A stretch of 64,000 nt of DNA. Origin: Acidobacteriota bacterium. Its GTDB lineage: Bacteria > Acidobacteriota > Thermoanaerobaculia > Gp7-AA8. Of the stretch, positions 17,881 to 27,184 are shown piece by piece; the first letter of the stretch is position 1, and every line of letters starts with the position of its first letter. A model generated the notes under the pieces. That model did not search any database. It had not been told where the DNA came from and was given only the letters and a program-made list of their open reading frames with translations. The DNA is taken from positions 62,001-126,000 of the forward strand of contig QHVT01000011.1 in NCBI GenBank assembly GCA_003223645.1, written 5' to 3'. Position numbers and translations under genes: made by a program.

Positions 17881-20322
17881 TCAGATCGTGAACGACAACT
17901 CCTCGCCGAGCGCGTCGAAGAGATCGAGCCACTGCCGCGCGGCGTGTCCGTTGCCGGACGACGCGTCGATCGCCGGACGCACGAGATTGCGCATGCGGAA
18001 GTAGCGGTTTTGCGCGCGACGCAGATCGACGGCGATCTTGAACTCGCGCACGAGTCCCGCCAGCGTCTCGAATACTTCCAATCGATCGAGATCCTCGGGA
18101 TGTTCGTGAAAGCGATCGGCCGCGCGCTCGATCGCGTGCTTGAACGACAGCAGCGTGGTCTCGTCGAGCGTCACGCTTTCGTCGCGCGCTTCGCGCAGGC
18201 GCGCCTCGAGCTCCGCGATCCGCAGCGGCTCTTCGTCGAGCATCCGGCGGAGCTGCAGATTGAGATCGAACTCGGCAGCGGTCTGCAGCACCTTTGGAAC
18301 CGGAATGCCGAGTCGTGCGTGAAAACGCATCAGCGGATCGTAGCGCTCGTGCAACTGGCGGAACGTCGACTCCGCCTCGTCGAGCGTCGCGTTCAGCAAT
18401 TGATGGAGGATGCGGCGCTGCTCGTCGCGGAACAGCGAGCGGATCGAGATCGGGATGCGTCCGAAGTGTTGATCGAGGAGGCGAATGACCGCGGGGATCT
18501 CGCCGGGCTCCATCGTGTTCGCGAGTTGCGCGCGAACGTCGGCGTAGTCCGATGCATCGCCGACGACGCGCACACCGCCGGTCAGTTCCGTTTCGCCGAG
18601 GTGAAGGACGGCGAGCTCGAACAGCTCGGACTCACGCGTGATGATCGAGCGCACTTCGATCGAGCCGATGGCGAGACGCGCGCGGCCGGCTTTGTGGATC
18701 TCGAATTCGCGGCGCTTCACGTCGTAGCAATAGACGCGCGTGTCGTCGTCGAACGAATCGAAGAGCGAGAGCACCGCGTAGTGCGCAGCCACGCGCGCGA
18801 GATCGAGTCGCGCGGGGATCACTTCGCGCTCGTAAATATCGCGCGCTGTGCCGCGCTCGGGGTGATTGCTGCGCGCCGGCGCGATGCGCTCGAGGAACGC
18901 GCGCTCCAGTTCGACTCCGGAAATGCGCTCCGCGAGCTGGATCGCGCGCGCGGCGTAGTGCAGCACCTGCACGGTCTCGATGCCGGAGATGTCGCTGAAG
19001 AACCAGCCGCAACTGGTGAACATCAGCATCGCATTGCGCTGCAGCTCCAAAAGTTCCAGTGCGAGTTGATCGCGTCGAGTGGTGCGCGCCTCCGGCGCGC
19101 TCTCGCCCGGAGGTGTGCCGGAGGCACGCACCACTCCGTGCGCGTCGAGGAAGCGCGCGACGTTGTCGTCGCCGCGATCGAGGATCACGTCGATGTAGTC
19201 GTCGCGCGCCTGCCACGGATCGTTGAAGACCATGCGACCGTGGCGCTCGAAGATCAGCGCGAGCTCGTCGCGCAGCCAGTCGAGCGCGTCGCGCAGCGGC
19301 GCACGCCACTGCTGGTTCCACCCCGGCGACGAGCTGGTGGTGCATCCGCAGTCGCTGCGCCATCGCTCCACTCCGTGCACGCAGCTCCACGACGTTCGTT
19401 CCGCGATCTTCACTTCATGCGACGGCGGATGTTGCTCGAGTTGCTCGCCGTAATTCGTGATGCGTGCGAGCTTGTTGTCTTCGATGAACTGCAGCGCGTA
19501 CGCGAGCGCCATCTCGCCGAAGCGATGGTGATGTCCGTACGTTTCGCCGTCGGTGGCGATGTTGACGAGCTGCACGTGTGTGCGCGCATCGTTGAACGCG
19601 CTGATGAGGCGGTGCGCGAAAATTTCGCCGCGCGCGAGCAGTCGTTCGAACGCGACCGCGCGCGAGATCGGCCCGTCGTAGAAAAAAATCGCGAGCGACG
19701 CGCCGGACGGCAGCTTGCAGACATACGGCAGCGTCGGATCGATCGGTCGCTGCGCCTGATGCGGCTCGAGAATCGTGAACGCGATTCCCTCGGCCGCGAG
19801 CGCTTCGAGCGTTGCGACGTCGACGGCCGTCTCCGGCAGCCACATCCCTTCCGGCTTGTGTCCGAATCGATGCTGAAAATCGCGGATGCCCCAGCGCACC
19901 TGCGTCCGCTTGTCTCGCTCATTCGCGAGCGGAAGGATGGTGTGGTTGTAGGCCTGCGCGATCGCGCAGCTGTGGCCGGAGAAGCGCTGCCGCGACAAAC
20001 GATCGGCGTCGATGATCGATCCGTACGTCTCCGGCGCGTTGATGGCGAGCCAGCTCAGGAGCGTCGGCCCGAAGTTGAAGCTGATCGACGCGTAGTTGTT
20101 CACGATGCGGCGGATGCGATCGGTAGCGTCGAGGATGCGCGCCGACGCGTTCGGCTCGTAGCACTCGACGGTGATGCGCTCGTTCCAGTCGTGATAGGGG
20201 AACGCCGTGTCCTGCGTCTCCACCGCCTCGAGCCACGGATTCTCCCGCGGAGGCTGGTAGAAGTGGCCGTGAATGGTGATGAACCTCTCTCCGCTCACTT
20301 TCGAGGATCGTATTACAACCAC
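17881..20322 (-). CDS. Glycoside hydrolase family 57 protein with DUF3536
   Basis: This 813-residue protein has an N-terminal GH57 domain: ITIHGHFYQPPRENPW near residue 15, putative nucleophile Glu164 in PEGMWLPETAVD, and putative acid/base Asp258 in NIATDGETYGHHHRFGE. The long helical C-terminal region (about 340-800) is DUF3536-like. GH57 enzymes act on alpha-glucans; the exact reaction is unknown, but location with malQ, treY and glgB points to glycogen or maltodextrin processing. The GTG at 20322 overlaps the upstream response regulator by 10 bp; a second GTG at 20298 is possible. Residues about 396-414 are encoded by an inverted repeat read in frame, an apparent insertion within DUF3536. 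Confidence 0.88.
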   Translation of the reverse strand: MVVIRSSKVSGERFITIHGHFYQPPRENPWLEAVETQDTAFPYHDWNERITVECYEPNASARILDATDRIRRIVNNYASISFNFGPTLLSWLAINAPETYGSIIDADRLSRQRFSGHSCAIAQAYNHTILPLANERDKRTQVRWGIRDFQHRFGHKPEGMWLPETAVDVATLEALAAEGIAFTILEPHQAQRPIDPTLPYVCKLPSGASLAIFFYDGPISRAVAFERLLARGEIFAHRLISAFNDARTHVQLVNIATDGETYGHHHRFGEMALAYALQFIEDNKLARITNYGEQLEQHPPSHEVKIAERTSWSCVHGVERWRSDCGCTTSSSPGWNQQWRAPLRDALDWLRDELALIFERHGRMVFNDPWQARDDYIDVILDRGDDNVARFLDAHGVVRASGTPPGESAPEARTTRRDQLALELLELQRNAMLMFTSCGWFFSDISGIETVQVLHYAARAIQLAERISGVELERAFLERIAPARSNHPERGTARDIYEREVIPARLDLARVAAHYAVLSLFDSFDDDTRVYCYDVKRREFEIHKAGRARLAIGSIEVRSIITRESELFELAVLHLGETELTGGVRVVGDASDYADVRAQLANTMEPGEIPAVIRLLDQHFGRIPISIRSLFRDEQRRILHQLLNATLDEAESTFRQLHERYDPLMRFHARLGIPVPKVLQTAAEFDLNLQLRRMLDEEPLRIAELEARLREARDESVTLDETTLLSFKHAIERAADRFHEHPEDLDRLEVFETLAGLVREFKIAVDLRRAQNRYFRMRNLVRPAIDASSGNGHAARQWLDLFDALGEELSFTI
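19079..19135. repeat. Inverted repeat inside the GH57 gene (GTGGTGCG type)
   Basis: The 21-nt arms 19079-19099 and 19115-19135 are near-perfect complements (outer AGTGGTGCG / CGCACCACT, inner CCTCCGGC / GCCGGAGG). The element is read in frame as VVRASGTPPGESAPEARTT. Confidence 0.9.
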
Positions 20323-20711
20323 GCTTCGACTCGCTGCGCGAGGTCGCGCACGTCGATCGGCTTGCGCATCACGCCATGCACGAGCGACGGGAAGCGCTGC
20401 TCGATGTCGCCGGCCGACACTGCATCCTGCGGCATGCTGGTGATGACGAAGACACGCGGCGGCGCGGCGAGCGATTTCAGCGACGGATCCGACGTGAGCG
20501 CATCGAGCGACGAGAGAAAATCGACGCCGCTCATGTGCGGCATCATCAGGTCGAGCAGGACGACGGCGTAGTCTTTCGTACTGATCTGATGCAGCGCTTC
20601 CGCTCCGTCGCGCGCCCAGTCGACCTCGACGTCGTGCTCCTTGAAATACTCGACGAGCAGACCGCGAATCGCGTCGTCATCCTCAACCACGAGCAAGTTT
20701 CGATGGCGCAT
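20313..20711 (-). CDS. Single-domain response regulator receiver
   Basis: This 132-residue protein is a CheY-like receiver domain without an output domain. Acidic residues near the N-terminus are in VVEDDDAIRG, the phosphoacceptor is Asp54 in VVLLDLMMPHMSG, the switch Ser/Thr region is VFVITSMPQD, and the conserved Lys is in VMRKPID. It overlaps the GH57 start by 10 bp, so it is likely co-expressed with the glucan genes. No partner kinase is adjacent. Confidence 0.9.
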   Translation of the reverse strand: MRHRNLLVVEDDDAIRGLLVEYFKEHDVEVDWARDGAEALHQISTKDYAVVLLDLMMPHMSGVDFLSSLDALTSDPSLKSLAAPPRVFVITSMPQDAVSAGDIEQRFPSLVHGVMRKPIDVRDLAQRVEAWL

Positions 20712-20753
20712 CGGCGGCGCGTTCCGCCGACAACAAGAGCATAACTCGCGCCG

Positions 20754-20939
20754 TCACAGCGAGCGCGTCATCTCCAGCTGCCGCACGAACCGCGTCGCGC
20801 CTGCGTTTTCGAGAAATGCCACGATGCCGTGGTCGCGCTCGCCGACGTTCATGAACGGGACGACGCAGTCGCTGAACGCGGCGATGAACGCAGCGTGCAC
20901 GGCATCAAAGTCGTCGTCGGTCAGCGGGCGAATTACCAT
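20754..20939 (-). pseudogene. Internally deleted GNAT acetyltransferase remnant
   Basis: The 61-residue product starts like a GNAT family acetyltransferase (MVIRPLTDDDFDAVHAAFIAAFSDCVVPF) and then jumps to what looks like the C-terminal end of the same kind of protein (NVGERDHGIVAFLENAGATR, then FVRQLEMTRSL). The acetyl-CoA-binding core (R/Q-x-x-G-x-G/A) that should lie between is absent. An in-frame deletion near residue 29 explains this best. It overlaps the upstream DinB-like gene by 7 bp. It could still be translated as a small protein but cannot be an acetyltransferase. Confidence 0.6.
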
Positions 20940-21460
20940 CCCATGCGCTCGCGCAGCGAGGTGATGTGCGCGACGTGATGGCGGCTGTGCCACGAGTACA
21001 TTGCCACGAGCCAGTCGAGCGTCTGCACGCCGTCGTGATCGGGATGTTTGAACGTGCGGGCGAAGTCGGACGGATCGAGCTCGCGCATCAGTCCGGCCCA
21101 GCGCGCGTGCAGCGACTCGAGCAGCGTCAGCGACGTCTCGACCGGCGTGACGCGCATGTCCGCGAGCTTTGCCCACGCCGCTTCGTCATACGGACGAATC
21201 ACCGGCTGCTCTTCCGTCAGCGCGAGCTTTAGTCGCGTGTACGCGTTGAGATGACTGTCCGGAACGTGATGCACGACCTGCCGCACCGTCCATCCGCCCT
21301 CGCGATAGGGCGTGTCGAGCTGCGCGTCGTCGAGTCCCGCGACTGCCTCACGCATGCGCGCGGGACAGGTCGCAATCGCGTCGATCATCTCGACGCGCTC
21401 GTCGACCGAAAGCTCTGTGCGCGATTGAAATTTGCCGACCGGATATCGCGGATCGCTCAT
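20933..21460 (-). CDS. DinB/YfiT family putative metal-dependent transferase
   Basis: This 175-residue protein belongs to the DinB superfamily and resembles YfiT/BstA thiol S-transferases. It begins DPRYPVGKF like YfiT, and has the three expected His positions in VRQVVHHVPDSH and in WHSRHHVAHI near the C-terminus, which would bind a divalent metal. The function is probably detoxification by thiol transfer; the thiol used by this organism is unknown. Confidence 0.85.
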   Translation of the reverse strand: MSDPRYPVGKFQSRTELSVDERVEMIDAIATCPARMREAVAGLDDAQLDTPYREGGWTVRQVVHHVPDSHLNAYTRLKLALTEEQPVIRPYDEAAWAKLADMRVTPVETSLTLLESLHARWAGLMRELDPSDFARTFKHPDHDGVQTLDWLVAMYSWHSRHHVAHITSLRERMGW

Positions 21461-21480
21461 GATCCGCGCAGCATATCTGC

Positions 21481-21996
21481 TTACAACGCAGCGAGCGCCG
21501 CCGCGTAATACCTCTTGATCGTCGACACGTATTCGGTTGCCTCGGCCGTCGCATTCGGACCGACCTGCGCGACGAGCGTGGGGCCGGCGTTGTACGCGGC
21601 GAGCGCGTAGTCGACATTGCCGCCGAACTGGTCGAGCAATTTGCGCAGGTACTTCACGCCGCCGAAGACGTTCTGCTTCGCGTCGAACGAATCCATGACG
21701 CCGAGGTGGCGCGCGGTTTTCGGCTTGAGCTGCATGATCCCCTCGGCGCCGATGCGCGACACCGCGCGCGGGTTGTATCGCGACTCCTTGAACGCAACCG
21801 ACGCAATTAGATTCGGATCGACGCCGTACTTGGCAGATGCCTCGCGGATGATGTCGGCGAGATACTCCGGCACCGCGATCGGCAGAGCCTGCGCGGCGAG
21901 CGGACGCGACGTGAGCGCGGCCGAGGCCGGAGATTTCGCGAACATCGGAATCGCGAACACAGCAATAACGACAAACGCAGACAGACGTGTCTTCAC
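21481..21996 (-). CDS. Lytic transglycosylase, SLT domain
   Basis: This 171-residue exported protein cleaves peptidoglycan glycan strands. A signal sequence (MKTRLSAFVVIAVFAIPMFA) is followed by the SLT fold with catalytic Glu in VAFKESRYNPRAVS, the GAEGIMQLKPKTARHLGV motif, and the ALAAYNAGP motif. The start is GTG at 21996, preceded by a strong GGGAGGAAG ribosome binding site. Upstream lies a spacer containing the inverted repeat at 22121-22181. Confidence 0.92.
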   Translation of the reverse strand: MKTRLSAFVVIAVFAIPMFAKSPASAALTSRPLAAQALPIAVPEYLADIIREASAKYGVDPNLIASVAFKESRYNPRAVSRIGAEGIMQLKPKTARHLGVMDSFDAKQNVFGGVKYLRKLLDQFGGNVDYALAAYNAGPTLVAQVGPNATAEATEYVSTIKRYYAAALAAL

Positions 21997-22120
21997 GAGG
22001 CTTCCTCCCGGTTATTCAGTTGTGTTGAGTACCGTGGAAAACGCATCGGCACGCGTCGCTACTCCCGGCCGCGCTTGCTGGGTGTCATGGACCTGCTGAC
22101 GTCTCTGTTTACGAAGCTAG

Positions 22121-22181
22121 GTGTGGGGCAGGCTTTCCAGCCTGCCCTCCCGGGGGACAGGCTGGAAAGCCTGTCCTACAC
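22121..22181. repeat. Inverted repeat, GGCTTTCCAGCC family
   Basis: The outer ends GTGTGGGG and CCTACAC pair. Each arm is itself a dyad (GGCAGGCTTTCCAGCCTGCC and its counterpart GACAGGCTGGAAAGCCTGTC), so the element can form one long hairpin or two adjacent ones. Other copies are at 24111-24173, 46131-46188, 53022-53081 and 57389-57459. It lies between two minus-strand genes, just after the beta-ureidopropionase stop. Confidence 0.93.
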
Positions 22182-22188
22182 GATCACA

Positions 22189-23058
22189 TCACAGCCGGCA
22201 AATGCCGCCGTACGTTTCCGGCCGGCGGTCGCGGAAGAACTGCCACGTGTTGCGCACTTCGCGGATCTTGTCGAGATCGAGCTCCGCGGTCACGAGCGCG
22301 TCTTTGTCGCGATCGGCGATCGAGAGGATCTGTCCGCGCGGATCGCAGAAGTAGCTCTGTCCGTAAAACTCGCCGATGTTCCACGGCCCTTCCATTCCGA
22401 CGCGATTGATCGCGCCGACGAAGTAGCCGTTCGCGACGGCGTGCGCGGGCTGCTCGAGCTTCCAGAGATACTCGGACAAACCGGCGACGGTCGCCGACGG
22501 ATTGAACACGATCTCCGCGCCCGCGAGCCCCAGCTCGCGCGCGCCCTCGGGGAAGTGGCGGTCGTAGCAGATGTAGACGCCGACCGTCGCGTACTTGGTT
22601 TTGAAAACGGGGTAGCCGAGGTTGCCGGGGCGGAAGTAGAACTTTTCCCAGAATCCGGGCGCGACGTGCGGGATGTGGTTCTTGCGGTACTTGCCGAGGT
22701 AGGTGCCGTCGGCGTCGATGACGGCGGCGGTGTTGTAGTAGACGCCGGTCGACTCCTCTTCATAGATCGGCACGACGATGACCATGTTGTAGCGCCGCGC
22801 GTACTCCTGCATCAGGCGCGTGGTCGGTCCGTCGGGAATCTGTTCGACCGAGTCGTACCAGCGCGTGTTCTGCTCCGCGCAGAAATACGGACCGGTGAAG
22901 ATCTCCTGGAAACAGATGATCTGCACGCCTTCCTGCGCGGCCTGATCGATGTACTTGACGGTGCGCTCGGTCTGCGCGTCACGGATCTTTTCGATCGGCT
23001 CGCTCGTGTCGATCGCGAGCGCGGTCTGAATCAAGCCTGCTTTGACGATGCGCGACAT
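22189..23058 (-). CDS. Beta-ureidopropionase (nitrilase superfamily)
   Basis: This 289-residue carbon-nitrogen hydrolase shows the Glu-Lys-Cys triad: E52 in CFQEIF, K126 in GKYRKNHIPH, and C164 in VYICYDRHFPE. The IPHVAPGFWEKFYF stretch and the neighbouring dihydropyrimidinase indicate N-carbamoyl-beta-alanine amidohydrolase, the last step of reductive uracil breakdown, giving beta-alanine, CO2 and ammonia. N-carbamoylputrescine amidase is the main alternative. The ATG at 23058 with a GGAGAC site upstream is preferred over an in-frame codon at 23094. It is divergent from the secreted peptidase gene. Confidence 0.9.
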   Translation of the reverse strand: MSRIVKAGLIQTALAIDTSEPIEKIRDAQTERTVKYIDQAAQEGVQIICFQEIFTGPYFCAEQNTRWYDSVEQIPDGPTTRLMQEYARRYNMVIVVPIYEEESTGVYYNTAAVIDADGTYLGKYRKNHIPHVAPGFWEKFYFRPGNLGYPVFKTKYATVGVYICYDRHFPEGARELGLAGAEIVFNPSATVAGLSEYLWKLEQPAHAVANGYFVGAINRVGMEGPWNIGEFYGQSYFCDPRGQILSIADRDKDALVTAELDLDKIREVRNTWQFFRDRRPETYGGICRL

Positions 23059-23132
23059 TCGGGTCTCCTGTTCTTGCTGGAAATTCGGGCGCAAAGCTTA
23101 CCGCAGATCCGAGGGAACGTCTCGCGCGTAAG

Positions 23133-24110
23133 ATGAGCATCATGCGAACGATTCGTTGGTGTGCTCTGCTCGCCATGGCTCTGCCTATACTCGCCGCGGA
23201 CGTGAAGACCGGCGGCTCGATGATGGTCCCGATCGAAGGCGGGAAGTACAACGTCTGGACGAAGCGCGTCGGCCACAGCGCCACCAAAATGCTCACGCTG
23301 CACGGCGGACCAGGATTCCCGCACGACTACCTCGAGTCGATGGAGGATTACCTTCCGCAGAACGGCATCGAGTTCTATTACTACGATCAGCTCGGCGTCG
23401 GGAACTCCGATGTGCCCGATGACAATTCGTTATGGACCGTCGATCGCTATCGCGAAGAAGTCGAGCAGGTCCGCAAGGGACTCGGACTCGATCAATTCAT
23501 CCTCTACGGCCATTCGTGGGGCGGCATGCTCGGTATGGAGTACGCGCTCGCGCATCAGGATCATCTGAAGGCGCTGATCATTTCCGACATGACCGCCGGC
23601 ATCACCGAGTACGAAGCGTACGCACAGAAGCTTCTGGGGGAACTATCCGAGGCCGACCGCGCGACGTTGAAGAAATACGAAGACGCCGGCAATTACGACG
23701 CGCCCGAGTATCAACAGATCATGATGGAGAAGGTGTACGCGGCGCATGTCCTCAGAATGAATCCCTGGCCCGAGCCGGTCCTGCGCGCCTTCAACAAGTT
23801 GAATACGAAGATCTACAACACGATGCAGGGCCCGAATGAATTCGTCATCACCGGCAATTTCAAGAACTGGGAGCGCTTCAACGATCTCTCGCGCATCAAA
23901 GTCCCGACGCTCGTCATCGCCGGCCGCCTCGGTACGATGAATCCCGACGACATCAAGCGGATGGGAAAACTCATTCCCAACTCGCGAGTCGTGCTGACCG
24001 AAGGCAGCCACCTCGAAATGTACGACGATCAGGACCGCTATTTCCGCGAGATCGTGAAGTTCATCAAGGACGTCGAGGGCGGAAAGTTCAAACCGGATAA
24101 GAAGATGTAG
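23133..24110 (+). CDS. Exported proline iminopeptidase-like alpha/beta hydrolase
   Basis: This 325-residue S33-type hydrolase has a signal peptide (IRWCALLAMALPILAAD). The oxyanion motif is LHGGPGFPHDY, the nucleophile Ser is in LYGHSWGGMLGMEYAL, the acid residue is near VIAGRLGTMNPDD, and the catalytic His is in TEGSHLEMYDDQ. It probably removes N-terminal proline from peptides in the periplasm. It sits on the plus strand between minus-strand pyrimidine genes and has no obvious link to them. Confidence 0.88.
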   Translation: MSIMRTIRWCALLAMALPILAADVKTGGSMMVPIEGGKYNVWTKRVGHSATKMLTLHGGPGFPHDYLESMEDYLPQNGIEFYYYDQLGVGNSDVPDDNSLWTVDRYREEVEQVRKGLGLDQFILYGHSWGGMLGMEYALAHQDHLKALIISDMTAGITEYEAYAQKLLGELSEADRATLKKYEDAGNYDAPEYQQIMMEKVYAAHVLRMNPWPEPVLRAFNKLNTKIYNTMQGPNEFVITGNFKNWERFNDLSRIKVPTLVIAGRLGTMNPDDIKRMGKLIPNSRVVLTEGSHLEMYDDQDRYFREIVKFIKDVEGGKFKPDKKM

Positions 24111-24173
24111 TCGTGTAGGACAGGCTTTCCAGCCTGTCCCCGGGCGGCAGGCTGGAAAGCCTGCCCCACACGA
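24111..24173. repeat. Inverted repeat, GGCTTTCCAGCC family, convergent terminator position
   Basis: TCGTGTAGG and CCACACGA ends enclose two internal dyads on GGCTTTCCAGCC. It fills the gap between the convergent peptidase and dihydropyrimidinase genes. Confidence 0.93.
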
Positions 24174-24178
24174 ACAGC

Positions 24179-25564
<1,386 letters not shown>

Positions 25565-25588
25565 GAGCGCGCATTCTAGCGCGCGTCG

Positions 25589-26944
25589 CTACTGCACTGC
25601 CGCGTCCGTGATCTCCAGCGCCCGATCGATGACGCCAAACGCATCCCGCAACTGCTCTTCGGTGATGCACAGCGGCGGATTCGTGAAGAGGTTGTTCCAG
25701 TTCACGAACGCGTAGATGCCTTGCTCGCGAAGGAACGCGCCGAGCTTCTGCATCTCCGGACTCGTGCCGTTGAACGGCGCCATCGGCTCCTTCGTCTCGC
25801 GATTGCGCACGAGCTCGAGCACGCCGAAGAGACCGATCGAGCGCACGTCGCCAACCGAGGGATGCTTCTCTTTCATTTCCGCATGCAGCTGCGACATCAC
25901 GCGACCCACGCGCTGTGTGTGTCCCATCGTGTCGTCGTCGATCATCACCTGCACGCACGCCTCCGCGGCGGCGAGGCACATCGGATGCGCGTTGTAGGTG
26001 AGGCCGCCGTAGAACACGTTGCGGTCGTAGTACGACGCGATGCTGTCGCCCACCGCGACCGCGCCGAGGGGGAGATACGCGGAGGTGAGGCCCTTCGCCA
26101 TCGTGATGATGTCGGGGATCACGTTCCAGTGATCGGCGGCGAACCAGCGGCCGGTGCGTCCGAGGCCGGCCATCACTTCGTCGCAGATGAGGAGGATGCC
26201 GTGGCGTTTCGTGATTTCGCGGAGACCTTGCAGGTAACCGTCGGGAGGAACGATGAGGCCATTCGTGCCCGTCACCGTCTCGATGAACATCGCCGCGATC
26301 GTGTGGCCGCCTTCGTACGCGATGATTTCCTCTACTTCTTCGAGACAGCGCTGCGTGAACGCCTCGTCGCTGTCGCCTTCGCGATAGAGATGGCTGCGGT
26401 ATTTGTACGGATCGAAGAAACGCACGACGCCCGGAACGCCCGGCTCATTCGCCCAGCGACGCGGATCGCCGGTCAGCGAAATCCCGCCCGCCGTCGCGCC
26501 GTGATACGAGCGATAGCGCGCCATGATCTTCTGCCGCCCCGTGACCGCGCGCGCGATGCGAATCGCATTCTCATTCGCCTCGGCGCCGCCAAGGGTGAAG
26601 AAGAAGTGATCGAGATCGCCGGGCGTGAACTGCGCGAGCATCTTCCCGAACCGCGCTCTCACCGCCGTCGCCATCCCCGGACCGGCATACACCAACTCAT
26701 CCGCCTGCCGCTTGATCGCCTCGATCACGCGCTTATCGCCATGCCCGATGTTCACGCACATCAACTGCGAGTTCATGTCGACATAGCGCTTGCCGTTCGC
26801 GTCCCAAAAGTAGATGCCTTCACCGCGCACCATGGGGATGGGCTGCACGCTGCCCTGTGCGGACCAGGAGAAGATGGTGTGTTTCTTGGTGAGGGAGACG
26901 ATTTCTTCGGCGGTTAACGTGGGAGTGATTTCGATCGCGGTCAT
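25589..26944 (-). CDS. Class III aminotransferase, probable beta-alanine (omega-amino acid) aminotransferase
   Basis: This 451-residue PLP enzyme has the class III layout: GGAEANENAIRIARAVTG, RYRSYHGATAGG, the pocket CDEVMAGLGRTGRWFA, and Schiff-base Lys in TMAKGLTSAYLPLGAV. The closest resemblance is to taurine/omega-amino acid:pyruvate aminotransferases. Lying 24 bp upstream of dihydropyrimidinase in a uracil-degradation locus, its likely substrate is beta-alanine, giving malonate semialdehyde. The amino acceptor cannot be read from sequence. Confidence 0.88.
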   Translation of the reverse strand: MTAIEITPTLTAEEIVSLTKKHTIFSWSAQGSVQPIPMVRGEGIYFWDANGKRYVDMNSQLMCVNIGHGDKRVIEAIKRQADELVYAGPGMATAVRARFGKMLAQFTPGDLDHFFFTLGGAEANENAIRIARAVTGRQKIMARYRSYHGATAGGISLTGDPRRWANEPGVPGVVRFFDPYKYRSHLYREGDSDEAFTQRCLEEVEEIIAYEGGHTIAAMFIETVTGTNGLIVPPDGYLQGLREITKRHGILLICDEVMAGLGRTGRWFAADHWNVIPDIITMAKGLTSAYLPLGAVAVGDSIASYYDRNVFYGGLTYNAHPMCLAAAEACVQVMIDDDTMGHTQRVGRVMSQLHAEMKEKHPSVGDVRSIGLFGVLELVRNRETKEPMAPFNGTSPEMQKLGAFLREQGIYAFVNWNNLFTNPPLCITEEQLRDAFGVIDRALEITDAAVQ

Positions 26945-27006
26945 CGTGTTGGTTCCTTTAGAACGCGCAACGGCTCGTCACGCGCGTCGATATTGCGAGG
27001 GCTTTC

Positions 27007-27133
27007 GGCGCACGGCCCGGGAATGCAGAACGCAGAATGCAGAATTGAGAATCACGGCCGCCCGCTCGAAAGGGGGCGGGTTTCTAAATTCTGCATTCTG
27101 CGTTCTGCCTTCTGCATTCCGGTGCCGTGCGCC
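27007..27133. repeat. Inverted repeat, GCAGAAT family, with nested hairpin
   Basis: Outer paired ends GGCGCACGGC and GCCGTGCGCC flank arms of 7-bp units (GCAGAAT/GCAGAAC left, ATTCTGC right). An inner GC stem CCGCCCGC / GGGGCGGG lies at about 27058-27080. The element occupies most of the 240 bp between preA (3') and the aminotransferase gene (5'). Confidence 0.9.
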
Positions 27134-27135
27134 CC

Positions 27136-27169
27136 GAGCATGCCACAAGGCGTGCTCTCGACGAGCACG
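27136..27169. terminator. Short paired hairpins after preA
   Basis: Two overlapping dyads, GAGCATGCC/GGCGTGCTC and CGTGCTC/GAGCACG, lie just downstream of the minus-strand preA stop. They are mutually exclusive structures and may serve as a terminator. No U-run is evident. Confidence 0.5.
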
Positions 27170-27184
27170 CACACGTCCTCGTCT

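Noticed and set aside
17863-20571. 902-residue plus-strand protein
   Set aside because: It is Arg/Glu/Val-rich shadow coding opposite the GH57 gene, which has clear family motifs.
22121-22181. tRNA or small structured RNA
   Set aside because: The element recurs at five spacers with two dyads and no tRNA features; it belongs to the inverted repeat family.
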